Shown: positions 8,950 to 17,235 of the stretch, piece by piece | How positions within the stretch are numbered: position 1 is the first letter of the stretch | Layout: each line of letters opens with the position of its first letter | Source: CAZYJR01 sp964647905 | GTDB taxonomy: Bacteria; Desulfobacterota; DSM-4660; Desulfatiglandales; HGW-15 | Direction: 5' to 3' | Length of the DNA: 64,000 nucleotides | Assembly (NCBI GenBank): GCA_964647905.1 | Contig: CAZYJR010000001.1 | Coordinates: 289,195 to 353,194, forward strand | Position numbers and translations under genes: made by a program | The notes under the pieces: generated by a model | The model's database searches: none | Told to the model about the DNA's origin: nothing | What the model saw: only the letters and a program-made list of their open reading frames with translations

Positions 8950-10341
8950 TCAGAACGCCACGTTGCCCGGGGTGCGGGGGAAGGGGATCACGTCGCGGAT
9001 GTTCTTCATGCCTGTCACGAACTGGATCAGGCGCTCCAGGCCCAGACCGAATCCCGAGTGGGGGGCGGTCCCGAACTTTCTGAGGTCCAGGTACCACCGG
9101 TACTCCTCGGGGTCCAGTCCGGCCTCCCCGAGGCGCCAGAGCAGGGTGTCGTGATCGTCCTCGCGCTGGCTCCCCCCGATGATCTCCCCGACCTTGGGAA
9201 AGAGGACGTCCATGGCCCTGACCGTGCGCTCGTCGTCGTTGACCTTCATGTAGAAGGGCTTTATGTCCCGCGGGTAGTCCACCAGGATGACCGGCCTCCG
9301 GAAGGCCTGCTCGCAGAGGTAACGTTCGTGCTCTGACTGCAGATCGCTTCCCCAGGCTACGGGGTGCTCGAATGAGGCCCCCGACTTGGAGAGCTCCTCC
9401 ACGGCCTCGGAGTAGGTCAAACGGGCGAAATCCGATGAGAGTATCCCCTGGAGGGTCTCCAGGATTGTCTGGTCAATGAATCGCTGGAAAAAGGCCATGT
9501 CCTCTTCGCACTCGTAGAGGACTTCATGAATCACCGCCTTTAGGAACGACTCTGCTAGATCCATGTTGCCCTCCAGGTCGCAGAAGGCCATCTCCGGCTC
9601 GACCATCCAGAACTCGGCTAGATGCCTGGAGGTGTTGGAGTTTTCAGCCCTGAAGGTGGGACCGAAGGTGTAGACGTCCCCCAGGGCCAGGGCATATGCC
9701 TCGGCCTCGAGCTGCCCGCTCACGGTGAGGTAGGCCGGGGCGCCGAAGAAATCCCTCGAGTAGTCCACCGGACCCTCGACTCCGGGCAGGGATTCCAGGT
9801 CCAGGGAGGTGACCCTGAACATCTCGCCCGCCCCTTCGCAGTCGCTCCCTGAAATGACGGGCGTGTGGAGGTAGACAAACCCGCGCTCCTGGAAGAAGCG
9901 GTGCACGGCCATGCTCACCGCGTTCCTGACCCTGGCCACGGCCCCGAAGGTGTTGGTCCTCGCCCTGATGTGGGCTATGGTCCTCAGGTACTCGAAGGAG
10001 TGACGCTTCTTTTGGAGAGGGTACTCGGCCGGATCAGCCCAGCCCAGGACTTGGATCTCCCCCGCCTTGAGCTCCACGTCCTGTCCCTTGCCCGGGCTCT
10101 CCACCACCTCTCCGGTGACCCTGACCGCACAGCCCGTCTGTATCCTGAGCACCTCGTCTTTGTAGTTGGGAAGCTCCCCGCCGGCCACCACTTGGAGCCC
10201 CCTCATCCTGGAGCCGTCGTTGATCTCCAGGAAGGAAAATCCCCCCTTGGCGTCCCTGCGGGTCCTCACCCACCCGCAGACCGTGACCGTGGCCCCGATC
10301 CTTTCCGGGCGCATCACCCGGGCGATTCTCTCCTTTCTCAA
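8950..10341 (-). CDS. asnS: Asparaginyl-tRNA synthetase
   Basis: Class IIb aminoacyl-tRNA synthetase charging tRNA-Asn. The N-terminal OB-fold anticodon-binding domain (VTVCGWVRTRRDAKGGFSF) is followed by the class II core with motif 2 (FRAENSNTSRHLAEFWMVEPE) and motif 3 (GFGLGLERLIQ). The 463-residue length is typical. The TTG start is preceded by a strong GGAGGAGG and overlaps the stop of the CooC-like gene as TTGA. Confidence 0.95.
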   Translation of the reverse strand: MRKERIARVMRPERIGATVTVCGWVRTRRDAKGGFSFLEINDGSRMRGLQVVAGGELPNYKDEVLRIQTGCAVRVTGEVVESPGKGQDVELKAGEIQVLGWADPAEYPLQKKRHSFEYLRTIAHIRARTNTFGAVARVRNAVSMAVHRFFQERGFVYLHTPVISGSDCEGAGEMFRVTSLDLESLPGVEGPVDYSRDFFGAPAYLTVSGQLEAEAYALALGDVYTFGPTFRAENSNTSRHLAEFWMVEPEMAFCDLEGNMDLAESFLKAVIHEVLYECEEDMAFFQRFIDQTILETLQGILSSDFARLTYSEAVEELSKSGASFEHPVAWGSDLQSEHERYLCEQAFRRPVILVDYPRDIKPFYMKVNDDERTVRAMDVLFPKVGEIIGGSQREDDHDTLLWRLGEAGLDPEEYRWYLDLRKFGTAPHSGFGLGLERLIQFVTGMKNIRDVIPFPRTPGNVAF

Positions 10342-11108
10342 GGTTCCTCCTCCGTGAGCTTCAAGAGCATGCCCCTTACCGTCTCCAGCGCCTCGGGGTC
10401 GGTCTCAAAGGGCGGGCGCCCTTCCAGGTCCGCCTGGATGATGGACTGGGCGAACGGGATGAACCCCAGGAAGTGGAACTCGGGCAGGTTGCCGAGCAGG
10501 AAATCCCGGTCTTCGTCCCCGCGGATCTTGTTTCCCACCAGGCTCAGGTGCTTGAGCCCGATGTCCGAGGCCAAACTCCTTATGTGGTTGGCAGTGTCTA
10601 TGCTCCGCCTGCCCGGTTCCACCACCACGATCAGCCTGTCCACGGCCATGGCGGTCCCGCGGCCCAGGTGCTCCAGGCCCGCCTCCATGTCCAGGACAAT
10701 GGCCTCGTCCCTGGCCAGGACGACGTGTCGGACCAAAGACTTGAGCAGGGTGCTCTCAGGGCAGATGCATCCGCCGCCCCCGCTCTTGACCCCGCCCAGC
10801 ACCATCAGCCTCACCCCGTCGATCTCCAAGGAGAGCTTCTCCGGCAGGTCGTCCACCTTGGGGTTGAGCTTGAAAAAGGAGCCCATGGTTCCCACCTTGG
10901 CCTCGGTACGTTCTTCTATCACGGCCTTCATTTCCGAGATGGGCGTTATTTCCACCTCCCGGCCCGCACCCAGTGCCTGCGCCAGGTTGGCGTCAGGGTC
11001 CGCGTCTATTGCCAGTACCTTCTTGCCCTGGTCCGCAAGGGCCCTTGTCAGCAAGGCTGAAAAAGTTGTCTTGCCCACCCCGCCTTTGCCGCTTACCGCC
11101 AGTTTCAT
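10338..11108 (-). CDS. CooC-like nickel/CODH maturation ATPase
   Basis: P-loop ATPase of the MinD/CooC group. The deviant Walker A GKGGVGKTTF opens the protein, DADPDANLAQAL follows, and GGGGCICPES supplies the CxC pair that in CooC binds nickel at the dimer interface. The 256 residues match CooC. CooC loads nickel into carbon monoxide dehydrogenase or acetyl-CoA synthase, but no such enzyme is encoded here, so the client is unknown. GAGAAATGCG precedes the ATG as a ribosome binding site. It leads the cooC-asnS-comB run. Confidence 0.8.
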   Translation of the reverse strand: MKLAVSGKGGVGKTTFSALLTRALADQGKKVLAIDADPDANLAQALGAGREVEITPISEMKAVIEERTEAKVGTMGSFFKLNPKVDDLPEKLSLEIDGVRLMVLGGVKSGGGGCICPESTLLKSLVRHVVLARDEAIVLDMEAGLEHLGRGTAMAVDRLIVVVEPGRRSIDTANHIRSLASDIGLKHLSLVGNKIRGDEDRDFLLGNLPEFHFLGFIPFAQSIIQADLEGRPPFETDPEALETVRGMLLKLTEEEP

Positions 11109-11414
11109 CGCATTTCTCCTTCTATTTCAACTGCTTGGGCTTTGCCGACCGTGGCTCAACCCACCGGGGTGTTCGGTATCCGCCATGAGTGTTCAGCAGC
11201 GGAGGGCCGCCCGGCGGGGATTACAATAGTGGATGCAAGGTGACGGATTCAAGGGGAAAATAAGCCGGGTATCCGGGCCTTGACAGTCCCCTGCACTGCA
11301 CCTATATTCCCAGCCAGTTTCCCGGTGCCTGACGGCAACGCCCGGACGGGCGCCGGCCCGTATTGCGTATGTCAGTGAAACGCTTGATCAAGGTGAAACG
11401 GAAAGGGGAGTTCA
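11109..11414. other. Divergent intergenic region upstream of efp
   Basis: About 300 bases between the minus-strand CooC-like gene and efp. It holds a near-consensus promoter facing efp and a predicted leader of about 100 bases with GC-rich repeats. I saw no convincing coding frame, RNA gene or promoter for the minus side. Confidence 0.5.
11280..11308 (+). promoter_or_regulatory. Promoter of efp-epmA
   Basis: TTGACA and TATATT with a 17-base spacer, one of the best sigma-70 matches in the window, about 105 bases ahead of the efp start. Confidence 0.7.
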
Positions 11415-11978
11415 ATGTACACCTCCAGTGACCTGAGAAAGAACCTCAAGATACAACTGGACAATGTACCCTATGTGGTCATTGATTTCCAGTTCAGCAA
11501 GCCCGGCAAGGGACAGGCCCTTTACCGGTGCAAGTTGAAGAACATGATAGACGGGACCATCATCGACCGAACCTATCGTTCAGGGGACACCTTTGAGCCG
11601 GCCAATCTGGAAGAGAGGCGGATGCAGTACCTGTACAATCAGGACGACGAATACTACTTCATGGACGTGGAGACCTATGATCAGTCCATGCTCAAGGCCG
11701 AGCAGGTGGGAGAGGCCGCAAACTTCCTTACGGACAACCTGGAGGTGGATATACTGTTTTTTGACGACACGCCCATCGGCATCACCCTGCCCAACTTCGT
11801 GGACTTGACAGTGACCCAGGCGGATCCCTGGGTAAAGGGCGACTCGGTTTCGGGCGACAGCAAACCGGTCACACTGGAGACGGGTTACAGGATCCGTGTC
11901 CCGCCCTTCATAGAGGAGGGAACGCCCATAACCCTGGACACCCGAACAGGGGAATATGTCACCAGGGTCAAAGAGTAG
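11415..11978 (+). CDS. efp: Elongation factor P
   Basis: Relieves ribosome stalling at polyproline. Three domains are expected in the 187 residues: the KOW-like N-terminal domain, with Lys32 in KPGKGQA at the tip of the modified loop, then two OB folds ending in DTRTGEYVTRVKE. Lys32 corresponds to the residue that EpmA beta-lysylates in E. coli, and the EpmA gene overlaps the 3' end of this one, so beta-lysylation is the likely modification. AAAGGGGAG gives a good ribosome binding site. Confidence 0.96.
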   Translation: MYTSSDLRKNLKIQLDNVPYVVIDFQFSKPGKGQALYRCKLKNMIDGTIIDRTYRSGDTFEPANLEERRMQYLYNQDDEYYFMDVETYDQSMLKAEQVGEAANFLTDNLEVDILFFDDTPIGITLPNFVDLTVTQADPWVKGDSVSGDSKPVTLETGYRIRVPPFIEEGTPITLDTRTGEYVTRVKE

Positions 11979-12915
11979 GCCGGCCCGGATAGACGCGGAC
12001 CGGCTTGCGGCAAAGAAAGAAAACCTCTGGCTGCGCGCACGCATGGTGGGCGCGGTCAGGGGTTTTTTTTCCGGCCGGGGATATTTGGAGGTGGAGACCC
12101 CTCACCTTGTGGAGGCCCCCATCCCGGAGCCCCATATCGATTGGTTCGACGCGGACCGCGGCCGCGCCGTGCTCCACCCGTCGCCCGAGGTGTATATGAA
12201 GCGGATCATGGCCGCGGGGTATGAGAAGGTCTTCCAGATATGCCGCTGCTTCAGGGCGGGTGAGCGCGGTGAGGCGCATCTGCCCGAGTTCACCATGCTG
12301 GAGTGGTACAGGGCTGAGACGGACTACCGGGGGCTCATGGAGGAGTGCGAGGACATGCTCCGGGCGGTGGCCGCTGACCTGGGGATGGGCCCTTGCCTGA
12401 AGTTCAATGGGAGGGAGATCCGGCTGGACCGCGGATGGGAAAGGGTCACGGTCAGGGAGGCCTTTGAGCGGCATGCGGCCGAGCCGTTGGATGAGGCGGT
12501 CTCCTCGGGCCGTTTCGAGGGGCGGCTGGTGGAGGAGATCGAGCCGCACCTGGGGGCGGATCGACCCACTTTCCTTCATGACTATCCGGCGTCCATGGCC
12601 TCCCTTTCCAGGATTCATCCGGACGACACCGGGGTCTGCGAACGGGTCGAACTCTATATGGGCGGCCTGGAGATCGCCAACGGTTTCACCGAGCTCAACG
12701 ATTCGGAGGAGCAGGCCCGGAGGTTCGAGAGGGACACGGAGGAGCGAAGAGCAAAGGGATTGGGGATCCTGCCGTTCCCGGCCCGATTCTTGGAAGCAGT
12801 GGAACTGATGCCCCGGGCAGCGGGCATGGCCCTGGGGGTGGACCGCCTCGCCATGGTGCTCTGCGGGGCCCGGAGAATCGATGATGTGGTTGCCTTCACA
12901 GGCGAGGAGGCTTGA
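11956..12915 (+). CDS. epmA: EF-P beta-lysine ligase (GenX/PoxA/YjeA)
   Basis: Resembles the catalytic core of class II lysyl-tRNA synthetase without the anticodon-binding domain, the hallmark of EpmA. Motif 2 reads FRAGERGEAHLPEFTMLEWY and motif 3 is ALGVDRLAMVL. The length of 319 residues is typical. The ATG lies 23 bases inside efp, implying coupled translation. EpmB, the lysine 2,3-aminomutase that supplies beta-lysine, is not in the window. The stop codon sits inside the stem of a terminator-like hairpin. Confidence 0.92.
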   Translation: MSPGSKSRPARIDADRLAAKKENLWLRARMVGAVRGFFSGRGYLEVETPHLVEAPIPEPHIDWFDADRGRAVLHPSPEVYMKRIMAAGYEKVFQICRCFRAGERGEAHLPEFTMLEWYRAETDYRGLMEECEDMLRAVAADLGMGPCLKFNGREIRLDRGWERVTVREAFERHAAEPLDEAVSSGRFEGRLVEEIEPHLGADRPTFLHDYPASMASLSRIHPDDTGVCERVELYMGGLEIANGFTELNDSEEQARRFERDTEERRAKGLGILPFPARFLEAVELMPRAAGMALGVDRLAMVLCGARRIDDVVAFTGEEA

Positions 12916-12962
12916 GGCGCCTGCGCTGCAAACCCAGTAGTTTCCAGGGGGCCTCAAGTTTT
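12911..12962 (+). terminator. Terminator-like hairpin after epmA
   Basis: CTTGAGGC at 12911-12918 pairs perfectly with GCCTCAAG at 12951-12958 and is followed by TTTT. The loop of about 32 bases is long, so the terminator is plausible rather than ideal. Confidence 0.45.
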
Positions 12963-13081
12963 GCGGGGCAGTGCCGATGAATATAGGGCAGGATCAAACG
13001 GTGCGTCATCACCGGAGCCCGAGCGGCGGTTGCTGTTTCGGAAGCCCGGGCGCGGCCCCGGGGGAGCGGAGAAGGAATAGG

Positions 13082-14359
13082 ATGGGCGTTATACCCTGCT
13101 CTGAGATCAAGGCGGACATGGTCTTGGCCGAGGACCTCCTGGCATACAACGGGAGATTCCTCTTGGCCAAAGGAACCCGACTTACTCCGGGACATATACG
13201 GATTCTACAGACGTGGGGGGTGGTGGAGGCCGATATCCAGGGAACGAGCCGGGAGGACGCCGAGGCCGAGCGCTGCTCCGAGCTGGATCCATTGGTGCTG
13301 GAGGCCGCCCGTGAAAGGGTCCGCAAGGACTTCGTGCATACCGATCATGATCATGCGGCCGTGCGGGAGCTCTTCCGCCTGTGTACCCACCGCGAGGCAA
13401 AGAAGCTGGAATCCGGTATTGAGGATGAATGCAGGGGGGATCGTCGGGAAGGCCTTTCCCGAAGCGGAGGGCGCGAGACTGAAAAGGAAGAGCCTTCCCC
13501 TGCGAACCGGGAGCTGGACCCCCTCAAGGTGGTTGGGCGGAACACCACCCTGTCCACACTCCCTTTCATCTTCTGGCAGCTGAACGAGATCATAAAGAAG
13601 CCGGACAGCTCGGCCAGGGATATCGCCGAGGTTATCAGCAAGGACACCAGTCTCTCGGCCCGTCTTCTCAAGATAGTCAACAGCGCCTTCTACGGGTTTC
13701 CCCACCGTATAGACACCCTGTCCCGCGCAGTCGCCATAGTGGGGACCAAGCAGTTGAGCACCTTGGCCCTCGGGATAAACATAATCACTCAGTTCAAGGA
13801 CATCCCGCAAGACCTGGTGGAGATGCATTCCTTCTGGCGTCACAGCATAGCCTGCGGTCTGCTTGCGCGCATCCTGGCGTCCTACAAGGGAGTGAGGAAC
13901 ACCGAACGCCTGTTCGTGGCCGGCCTGTTGCACGATATCGGTCGCCTGGTCCTTTTCAACGACAGCCCGGTCAATTCAAGGCGGGCAATGAGCGGGGCCC
14001 GTTACGAGAACGGGCTGCTCCACCATATCGAGATGAGGACAATGGGGTTTGATCACTCGGGGCTGGGAGCACTCCTCCTGAGGAAATGGAAGCTGCCTGT
14101 GAGCCTTGAGACATCGGTTCGTTATCACCACCGGCCTTCCGAGTCACGCCACCCGCTCGAGCCGGCAATCGTGCACCTCTCCGACATGGTCACCAACGCC
14201 CTAAGGATCGGATCAAGCGGGGAGAGCCTGGTCCCGCCCTTGGATCCAGCGGCCTGGGACGCCTTGGATCTTTCACCCAACATCCTGGCCCTGGCGGTCT
14301 ATCAACTGGACCAGCAGTTCGAACAGATGGCAAGGTTCCTCTATGGCGACGATTCCTAA
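13082..14359 (+). CDS. HDOD domain signalling protein
   Basis: The N-terminal 90 residues (MGVIPCSEIKADMVLAEDL...) resemble the short beta-rich domain found before HD-GYP and HDOD domains. An acidic linker follows, then an HDOD domain from about residue 150 (STLPFIFWQLNEII, DTSLSARLLKIVNSAFYG), an HD-like segment FVAGLLHDIGRLVLF, and a C-terminal HD-derived helix bundle. HDOD proteins act as regulators without known catalysis. GGAGAAGGAATAGG before the ATG decides the start; an upstream in-frame start would add 37 low-complexity residues. The end overlaps the hybrid kinase by 17 bases. Confidence 0.85.
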   Translation: MGVIPCSEIKADMVLAEDLLAYNGRFLLAKGTRLTPGHIRILQTWGVVEADIQGTSREDAEAERCSELDPLVLEAARERVRKDFVHTDHDHAAVRELFRLCTHREAKKLESGIEDECRGDRREGLSRSGGRETEKEEPSPANRELDPLKVVGRNTTLSTLPFIFWQLNEIIKKPDSSARDIAEVISKDTSLSARLLKIVNSAFYGFPHRIDTLSRAVAIVGTKQLSTLALGINIITQFKDIPQDLVEMHSFWRHSIACGLLARILASYKGVRNTERLFVAGLLHDIGRLVLFNDSPVNSRRAMSGARYENGLLHHIEMRTMGFDHSGLGALLLRKWKLPVSLETSVRYHHRPSESRHPLEPAIVHLSDMVTNALRIGSSGESLVPPLDPAAWDALDLSPNILALAVYQLDQQFEQMARFLYGDDS

Positions 14360-16502
14360 AGAGGCCCCTTGGGGCGCCAAGTCCGAGGCCGAAGCTTCCT
14401 CCGGGGACCCTTCTGGGTACATAAGCTACTTGGAGCAGCGCCTCCAGTACCTGGAAGAGGTCAACCGGTTCACGCTGGACGCCCTGGAGATGGCCTCTTC
14501 CCTCGGCGATTTTCAGCCGAGTATCAACAAGCTGCACGAAGTCCCGGTGATCCTGAGGGAGACCCGAGCCCGAATCAAGCGGCTGCTGAAGCTCCAGGCG
14601 GCGGCGTTTTTCCTGGTAAACGAGGAGACCAACGAGTTCGACCTCTTTGACATGGACCCGCCGAAGCTCCGGTCACGGATCCAGGCCGAGGTGGAAAGAC
14701 TGATACAGGGAGGCACCTTTGCATGGACCCTTCGCGAGAAGAGGCCGATCATAGTCCCGGCGGGAACAGGCGGGGCCCAGTTGCTGCTCCATGTGATGTC
14801 CACGAGCTCCAGAGTCCGGGGCATGTTCGTGGGGCTGTTGGAGGGTGACACCGCCGATGTCCCGGATATCTCCCTGTCACTCCTATCCATAATTCTCCTG
14901 AACAGCTCCAATGCACTGGAGAGCTTCGAACTCTACCGCATGATCCGTGAAATCAGTGAAGGGCTGGAGAGCCGGGAGAACTACAGGACGCTCTTTGAGG
15001 CCGCCCCGGACGGGGTGGAGGTCTTGGACGCCAGGGGCACGGTGATCGACTGCAATCAGACCCACCTGTCGCTCTTGGGCCGCAGGCGACGGGATATCAT
15101 CGGGTCACATGCAACGGAGTTTTTCACCGCCCGGTTTACAGAGACTTTCAGGCAGAGGTTCACCGAGCTCCAGGACAAGGGTTATGTGGAGAGCGAGGTG
15201 GAACTGCTCAAAGGGGACGGATCCTGCCTTCCGGTATGGAGGCGGGAAAAGGCCATCCATGATGAAGAAGGCCGCTTTGTGGGTTCCGTGGTCTACAACA
15301 GGGATCTCTCGGAGTTCAAGGAGGCCGAGGCCGAACGGAGCAGACTGGAGGCCAGGCTCCAGCGGGCCCAGAAGATGGAGGCCCTAGGGACGCTCGCCGG
15401 GGGCGTGGCCCATGACTTGAACAATATCCTGGGCGGCCTGGTGAGCTACCCCGAGCTCCTTCTGACCCAGATCCCGGCGGACAGCCCGTTGCGTAGACCC
15501 ATAGAGACCATCAGAAAGTCGGGTGAAAGGGCCGCGGCCATAGTGCAGGACCTCCTTACCCTGGGGCGCCGCGGCGTCGTGCTCACCGAGGTGGTCAATT
15601 TGAATGATATAGTCAACGATTACTTCAATTCCGCGGAGTTCGAAAAGGTGAGATCCTTTCACCCGGGTGTGGAATTTTCCGTGGACCTGGATGAGTCCCT
15701 GATGAACACCATGGGCTCGCCTGTCCACCTCTCCAAGGTGGTGATGAACCTGGTTTCCAACGCGGCAGAGGCCATCCCCGAGGGCGGGGTGGTAAGAGTG
15801 ACCACGGAGAACCGCTACCTGGAGAGACCGGTGAGGGGTTACGACCATGTGGAAAAAGGGGACTATGCGGTCCTGAGTGTCGCCGACACCGGGTGCGGGA
15901 TAATGCCTGATGATATGGAGCGCATATTTGAGCCGTTTTACACCAAGAAGGTGCTGGGGAGGAGCGGCACCGGTCTGGGCATGGCGGTGGTCTGGGGAAC
16001 GGTGAAGGATCATCGGGGCTACATAGACGTAAGAAGTGAACCCTCACGAGGCACAACCTTTCGGCTCTACTTCCCGGTTACTCTGGAGGGGAGGAAAAAG
16101 GGGGCGGAGTCCCCGGGCAGGGATACATACCGCGGGAACGGAGAGACCATCCTGGTGGTGGACGATGTGGAGACTCAACGCCACCTGGCCGTCCAGATTC
16201 TATCTTCCCTGGGGTATCGGGTCCCCGCGGTCAAGAGCGGGGAAGGGGCCGTGGCCTACCTGGAGTCCAATCAGGCAGACCTGGTTGTCTTGGACATGAT
16301 CATGGACCCCGGCATTGACGGCCTGGAGACCTTCCGCCGGATCAAGGCCCTGAATCCCGGGCAGCGGGCGATCATTGCCAGCGGGTTTTCAGGGACCGAT
16401 CGCGTCAAGGAGGCCCAGGAACTCGGGGTGGGCTCCTATGTGAAGAAGCCTTACACGATAGAGAAGATAGGGTCCGCTGTTCGCGCCGAGCTTGACCGTT
16501 GA
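14343..16502 (+). CDS. Hybrid histidine kinase (GAF-like, PAS, kinase, receiver)
   Basis: Soluble sensor kinase of 719 residues without membrane segments. The order is an N-terminal coiled region, a GAF-like domain (about 70-195), a PAS domain (about 212-325), HisKA with His357 in GGVAHDLNNILGG, the GHKL ATPase (ADTGCGIMPDD, GTGLGMAVV) and a C-terminal receiver with Asp651 in DLVVLDMIMDP. The AHDLNN form of the H-box is common in hybrid kinases of this kind. It overlaps the HDOD gene, so both probably act in one pathway; no DNA-binding output protein is adjacent. Confidence 0.9.
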   Translation: MATIPKEAPWGAKSEAEASSGDPSGYISYLEQRLQYLEEVNRFTLDALEMASSLGDFQPSINKLHEVPVILRETRARIKRLLKLQAAAFFLVNEETNEFDLFDMDPPKLRSRIQAEVERLIQGGTFAWTLREKRPIIVPAGTGGAQLLLHVMSTSSRVRGMFVGLLEGDTADVPDISLSLLSIILLNSSNALESFELYRMIREISEGLESRENYRTLFEAAPDGVEVLDARGTVIDCNQTHLSLLGRRRRDIIGSHATEFFTARFTETFRQRFTELQDKGYVESEVELLKGDGSCLPVWRREKAIHDEEGRFVGSVVYNRDLSEFKEAEAERSRLEARLQRAQKMEALGTLAGGVAHDLNNILGGLVSYPELLLTQIPADSPLRRPIETIRKSGERAAAIVQDLLTLGRRGVVLTEVVNLNDIVNDYFNSAEFEKVRSFHPGVEFSVDLDESLMNTMGSPVHLSKVVMNLVSNAAEAIPEGGVVRVTTENRYLERPVRGYDHVEKGDYAVLSVADTGCGIMPDDMERIFEPFYTKKVLGRSGTGLGMAVVWGTVKDHRGYIDVRSEPSRGTTFRLYFPVTLEGRKKGAESPGRDTYRGNGETILVVDDVETQRHLAVQILSSLGYRVPAVKSGEGAVAYLESNQADLVVLDMIMDPGIDGLETFRRIKALNPGQRAIIASGFSGTDRVKEAQELGVGSYVKKPYTIEKIGSAVRAELDR

Positions 16503-16538
16503 AGAGTCACGGGCGGAGGTCTGTCCGTCCGGGTTGTC

Positions 16539-16567
16539 TTGACCAGGGGGCCGGTTTCGGGTAATGT
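16539..16567 (+). promoter_or_regulatory. Possible promoter of the BON-domain gene
   Basis: TTGACC and TAATGT with a 17-base spacer, about 140 bases upstream of the BON gene start and just downstream of the hybrid kinase gene. Confidence 0.4.
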
Positions 16568-16707
16568 CGTGCCGGTCCCCAAACCGTCTCGGGCTGGTAC
16601 TACGGCCGGGCAGTTCGGCGGTCGGATGCCAGCGGCCGGGGGGGCACCCGGGCCGGGGGTGTGGATCAAGTGGACCGCAAAATCGTTTTGGAGAGGAGGG
16701 AGGGGAC

Positions 16708-17016
16708 ATGATGCCGTCGATCCGTTTGGCGACCGCTCTGGCCTGCGTGCTGCTCCTGTTGGGGGCGGCCTGCAGCACCCCGGCGGGCCGCACTCCGGGT
16801 CAGGTGGTCGATGACGGGACCATCACCACGAAGGTGAAGACCAAGCTGCTGGCCGATTCCGTACTGCAGGGCCTGGCCATTTCCGTGGACACTTTCAAGG
16901 GGGAGGTAACCCTGACCGGGGCGGTCAATACCCCGGAGCAGCGCACCCTGGCCGAGAAGATAGCCCGCGAGACCACCGGGGTCAGAGACGTCCACAACTT
17001 GCTGAAGGTCAAGTGA
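16708..17016 (+). CDS. BON-domain lipoprotein
   Basis: Short exported protein of 102 residues. A hydrophobic signal ends in the lipobox LGAAC with Cys22 as the lipidation site. The mature part is one BON domain (DDGTITTKVKTKLLADSVLQ, LTGAVNTPEQRTLAEKIA, GVRDVHNLLKV), as in OsmY/YraP-like envelope proteins that bind phospholipid surfaces. GAGAGGAGGGAGGGG is an extended ribosome binding site that fixes the start; a longer in-frame reading upstream has no signal peptide logic. Confidence 0.85.
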   Translation: MMPSIRLATALACVLLLLGAACSTPAGRTPGQVVDDGTITTKVKTKLLADSVLQGLAISVDTFKGEVTLTGAVNTPEQRTLAEKIARETTGVRDVHNLLKVK

Positions 17017-17066
17017 GCCTTCCCTGGGCAGGATGCTCAGGTGATCAGGATCAGTGCCGCACAGTC

Positions 17067-17115
17067 GGGGGCGGACCGCCGGCCCCCTCCGCCGGCCGAG
17101 AGATCGGCGGAGGGG
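17067..17115 (+). repeat. Overlapping GC-rich inverted repeats
   Basis: CCCCTCCGCCG at 17084-17094 pairs perfectly with CGGCGGAGGGG at 17105-17115 (11 bp stem, 10-base loop). A second possible stem, GGGGGC at 17067-17072 with GCCCCC at 17082-17087, shares bases with the first, so only one can form at a time. No T tract follows. Confidence 0.55.
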
Positions 17116-17235
17116 CTGCCGGGGGGTCGTCCCCGAGCGGGTTTATGGGCGGAGCTCTCCCGGTAATACCCCCTGGTCGAGGAACCGGGGCCGTCCTCCC
17201 CTCATGCGGCCCCGGCGGAAAGGAAAGGGCGGATC

